Assembly (NCBI RefSeq): GCF_014646675.1
Contig: NZ_BMNS01000006.1
Coordinates: forward strand, 265,775-329,774
Length of the DNA: 64,000 nt
DNA from: Lutibacter litoralis
GTDB taxonomy: Bacteria; Bacteroidota; Bacteroidia; Flavobacteriales; Flavobacteriaceae
Reading direction: 5' to 3'
Shown: positions 62,638-64,000 of the stretch, piece after piece
How the letters are laid out: every line of letters begins with the position of its first letter
Numbering within the stretch: the stretch's first letter is position 1
Notes under the pieces: generated by a model
What the model was told of the DNA's origin: nothing
The model's database searches: none
The model's input: only the letters and a program-made list of their open reading frames with translations
Made by a program: the position numbers and the translations under genes

Positions 62638-63547
62638 AAATTCTCACATAATAATCGCAACTTACAACGCAATGTCTTGGCTTCCTAAATGTTTAAAAAG
62701 TTGTGAAACTTATAATATAATAGTTGTAGATAATAATTCAACGGATGCTACAGTTCAATTTATCCAAGAAAATTATCCTTCAATTATATTAATTCAACAA
62801 AAAGAAAATTTAGGTTTTGGAGCAGCCAATAATATTGGTATTTCTTATGCTTTAAAAAATGGAGCAGACTATGTTTTTTTATTGAATCAAGATGCTTATT
62901 TAGAAACAAATACAATTGAAAAATTAATTAATATTCATAAAGAAAATAAAGAATATGGTATCATAAGTCCTATTCATTTAAATGGTAGTGGCAAAAGTTT
63001 AGATAAAAACTTTTCTAATTATATAAAGGCTAACAATACATTATTATTTGATGCTTTACAATACAATTTTACAAAATTAATTTATGAAGTGCCTTTTGTG
63101 AATGCCGCTGGTTGGTTATTACCAAAAGAAACATTAGTTAAGGTTGGGGGTTTTGACCCTATATTTTTTCATTATGGAGAAGATGATAATTATTGTCAGC
63201 GTGTTTTATACCATGGTTATAAAATTGGAGTAGTCCCAAAAATGTACATGCTTCATGATAGAGAGTTTAGGAAAAATAATAATTTAATTTCTGTAAAAGA
63301 TAAATTAATGCGTAAAGAGCTATCTTTAAAGGGTAAATGGGCAGATATTAATTTTGATATAAATAATGAATTAAATAATCAGCAGAAAAAAAAATTAAGG
63401 TTGATTCTAAAATTAGTAATTAAATTTCAGTTTAATAAAGCAACTTTTTATTTTAAAGAGTTTCAATTAATAAAAAGAATTGTACCAGAAATTTTGAAAA
63501 GTAGAACTATAAATAAAACTAAAGGAAACCATTATTTAAATTTCTAA
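62630..63547 (+). CDS. Family 2 glycosyltransferase
   Basis: 305 residues from the ATG at 62630, overlapping the methyltransferase stop by eight bases; a GTG at 62624 would add two residues. GT-A fold with IIIATYNAMSWLPKCL, VVDNNSTD (32-39), LGFGAANN and the LNQDA (85-89) DXD-like site; HYGEDDNYCQR follows. Resembles rhamnosyltransferase-type GT2 proteins. Probably adds a sugar to the surface polysaccharide exported by the Wzm/Wzt pair. Confidence 0.92.
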   Translation: MFKNSHIIIATYNAMSWLPKCLKSCETYNIIVVDNNSTDATVQFIQENYPSIILIQQKENLGFGAANNIGISYALKNGADYVFLLNQDAYLETNTIEKLINIHKENKEYGIISPIHLNGSGKSLDKNFSNYIKANNTLLFDALQYNFTKLIYEVPFVNAAGWLLPKETLVKVGGFDPIFFHYGEDDNYCQRVLYHGYKIGVVPKMYMLHDREFRKNNNLISVKDKLMRKELSLKGKWADINFDINNELNNQQKKKLRLILKLVIKFQFNKATFYFKEFQLIKRIVPEILKSRTINKTKGNHYLNF

Positions 63548-63548
63548 G

Positions 63549-63890
63549 CTATACTTTTTTAAAATTTAATGCTTTCAACATTTCTTTAAAGGGTTTACCT
63601 GGTCGGTAATTAATTTTTGCTTTTGTAATTTGGTTTGAGGTTACTTCCTTGGGAGTATCATATCCATTTGAGCTAATTCCAATTTGAAAACTACCAATAC
63701 CACCTAACCGAACCACTTTTCCAGCTTCCAGTTCTTGTTGAATGATGGCTTCTAAATTATAATACAAGCGGTTCGCATCAACTTGTGACATTTTACAAGC
63801 TTTGGCTGTTTCTTGTAGTAATGTTTTAAAATGTGCCTCACCGGTTGTTACAGATTGGGCATAATACTTACGAGGTTTCTTAGGTTGCAA
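63549..63890 (-). CDS. HU-like DNA-binding protein (HU-HIG family), start uncertain
   Basis: 113 residues from a TTG at 63888-63890. HU-type architecture: helix pair (HFKTLLQETAKACKMSQVDANRLYYNLEAII), then beta arms with VRLGGIGSFQI and INYRPGKPFKEML. Related Bacteroidota proteins start about 15-20 residues earlier; here the frame remains open upstream (GIPIHFKTITKTNVLQPKK, to about 63937) and still looks homologous, but offers no ATG, GTG or TTG. The start may be rare or the gene may have lost its start codon. Converges on the GT2 gene, one base apart. Confidence 0.8.
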   Translation of the reverse strand: MQPKKPRKYYAQSVTTGEAHFKTLLQETAKACKMSQVDANRLYYNLEAIIQQELEAGKVVRLGGIGSFQIGISSNGYDTPKEVTSNQITKAKINYRPGKPFKEMLKALNFKKV

Positions 63891-63982
63891 AACGTTTGTT
63901 TTTGTAATTGTTTTAAAGTGTATTGGAATACCTACATTTATAGTTACAGTTAAAACAGCTCATAAATTAATATATTTGAATT

Positions 63983-64000
63983 ATGAGTAAAACAAAAAGG
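63983..64000 (+). CDS. Possible start of a gene running off the right edge
   Basis: ATG at 63983 followed by five sense codons (MSKTKR) to the edge. A TATATTTG box (63971-63978) lies only five bases before it, so if it is a promoter the message would be almost leaderless. Too little sequence to identify. Confidence 0.3.

Overview
The window is AT-rich chromosomal DNA from a Bacteroidota bacterium, most likely a marine Flavobacteriaceae. The evidence is a SusC/SusD pair, lipoproteins with Bacteroidota-style signals, -7 promoter boxes of the TAnnTTTG type, absence of Shine-Dalgarno sequences, a DUF5606-def-mazG block, TupA-type and Wzm/Wzt surface-glycan genes, and many palindromic REP-like intergenic repeats. 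I do not try to name the genus.

Region 1 (1-3497): two tandem, convergent-in-function AMP-forming acyl-CoA ligases on the minus strand; the first runs off the left edge.

Region 2 (3599-38307): a large polysaccharide utilisation locus for a sulfated glycan rich in beta-linked N-acetylhexosamine. A 12-gene minus-strand operon (23171 down to 3599) encodes seven S1 sulfatases, three GH20 hexosaminidases, one GH123 hexosaminidase and an HGSNAT/NagX-like membrane acetyltransferase. It ends at a strong hairpin terminator (3531-3564). Divergent from it, plus-strand genes encode three more sulfatases, a SusC transporter, a SusD lipoprotein, an eleventh sulfatase and a fourth GH20. The sulfatases should remove sulfate esters, and the GH20 and GH123 enzymes should then release HexNAc from non-reducing ends. 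GH20 and GH123 both depend on the substrate 2-acetamido group, so the acetyltransferase may regenerate acetamido sugars from free amino sugars. There is no polysaccharide lyase, unsaturated glucuronidase, endo-hydrolase, dedicated regulator or formylglycine-generating enzyme in the window. An 11-bp inverted repeat sits almost symmetrically in the divergent promoter region (23233-23243 and 23346-23356) and is the best operator candidate.

Region 3 (38385-41407): housekeeping genes on the minus strand: SDR oxidoreductase, DUF1801, mazG, DUF5606, def.

Region 4 (41786-53005): an apparent accessory block between def and ruvX: a tricorn-like S41 protease, two hybrid histidine kinases that share a recently duplicated catalytic core, and a VIT/CCC1 family transporter.

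Region 5 (53048-54369): ruvX and dapD, divergent.

Region 6 (54671-63547): surface glycan and housekeeping genes: CDP-glycerol glycerophosphotransferase-like protein, TupA-like ATP-grasp, tsaC, a GIY-YIG nuclease embedded in REP-like palindromes, hisIE, wzm, a four-helix-bundle (23S IVS family) gene flanked by complex repeats and lying between wzm and wzt, wzt, a methyltransferase and a GT2. An HU-like gene follows on the minus strand, and a plus-strand gene may begin at the right edge. The repeats in this part occur at nearly every gene junction, whereas the utilisation locus is almost free of them.
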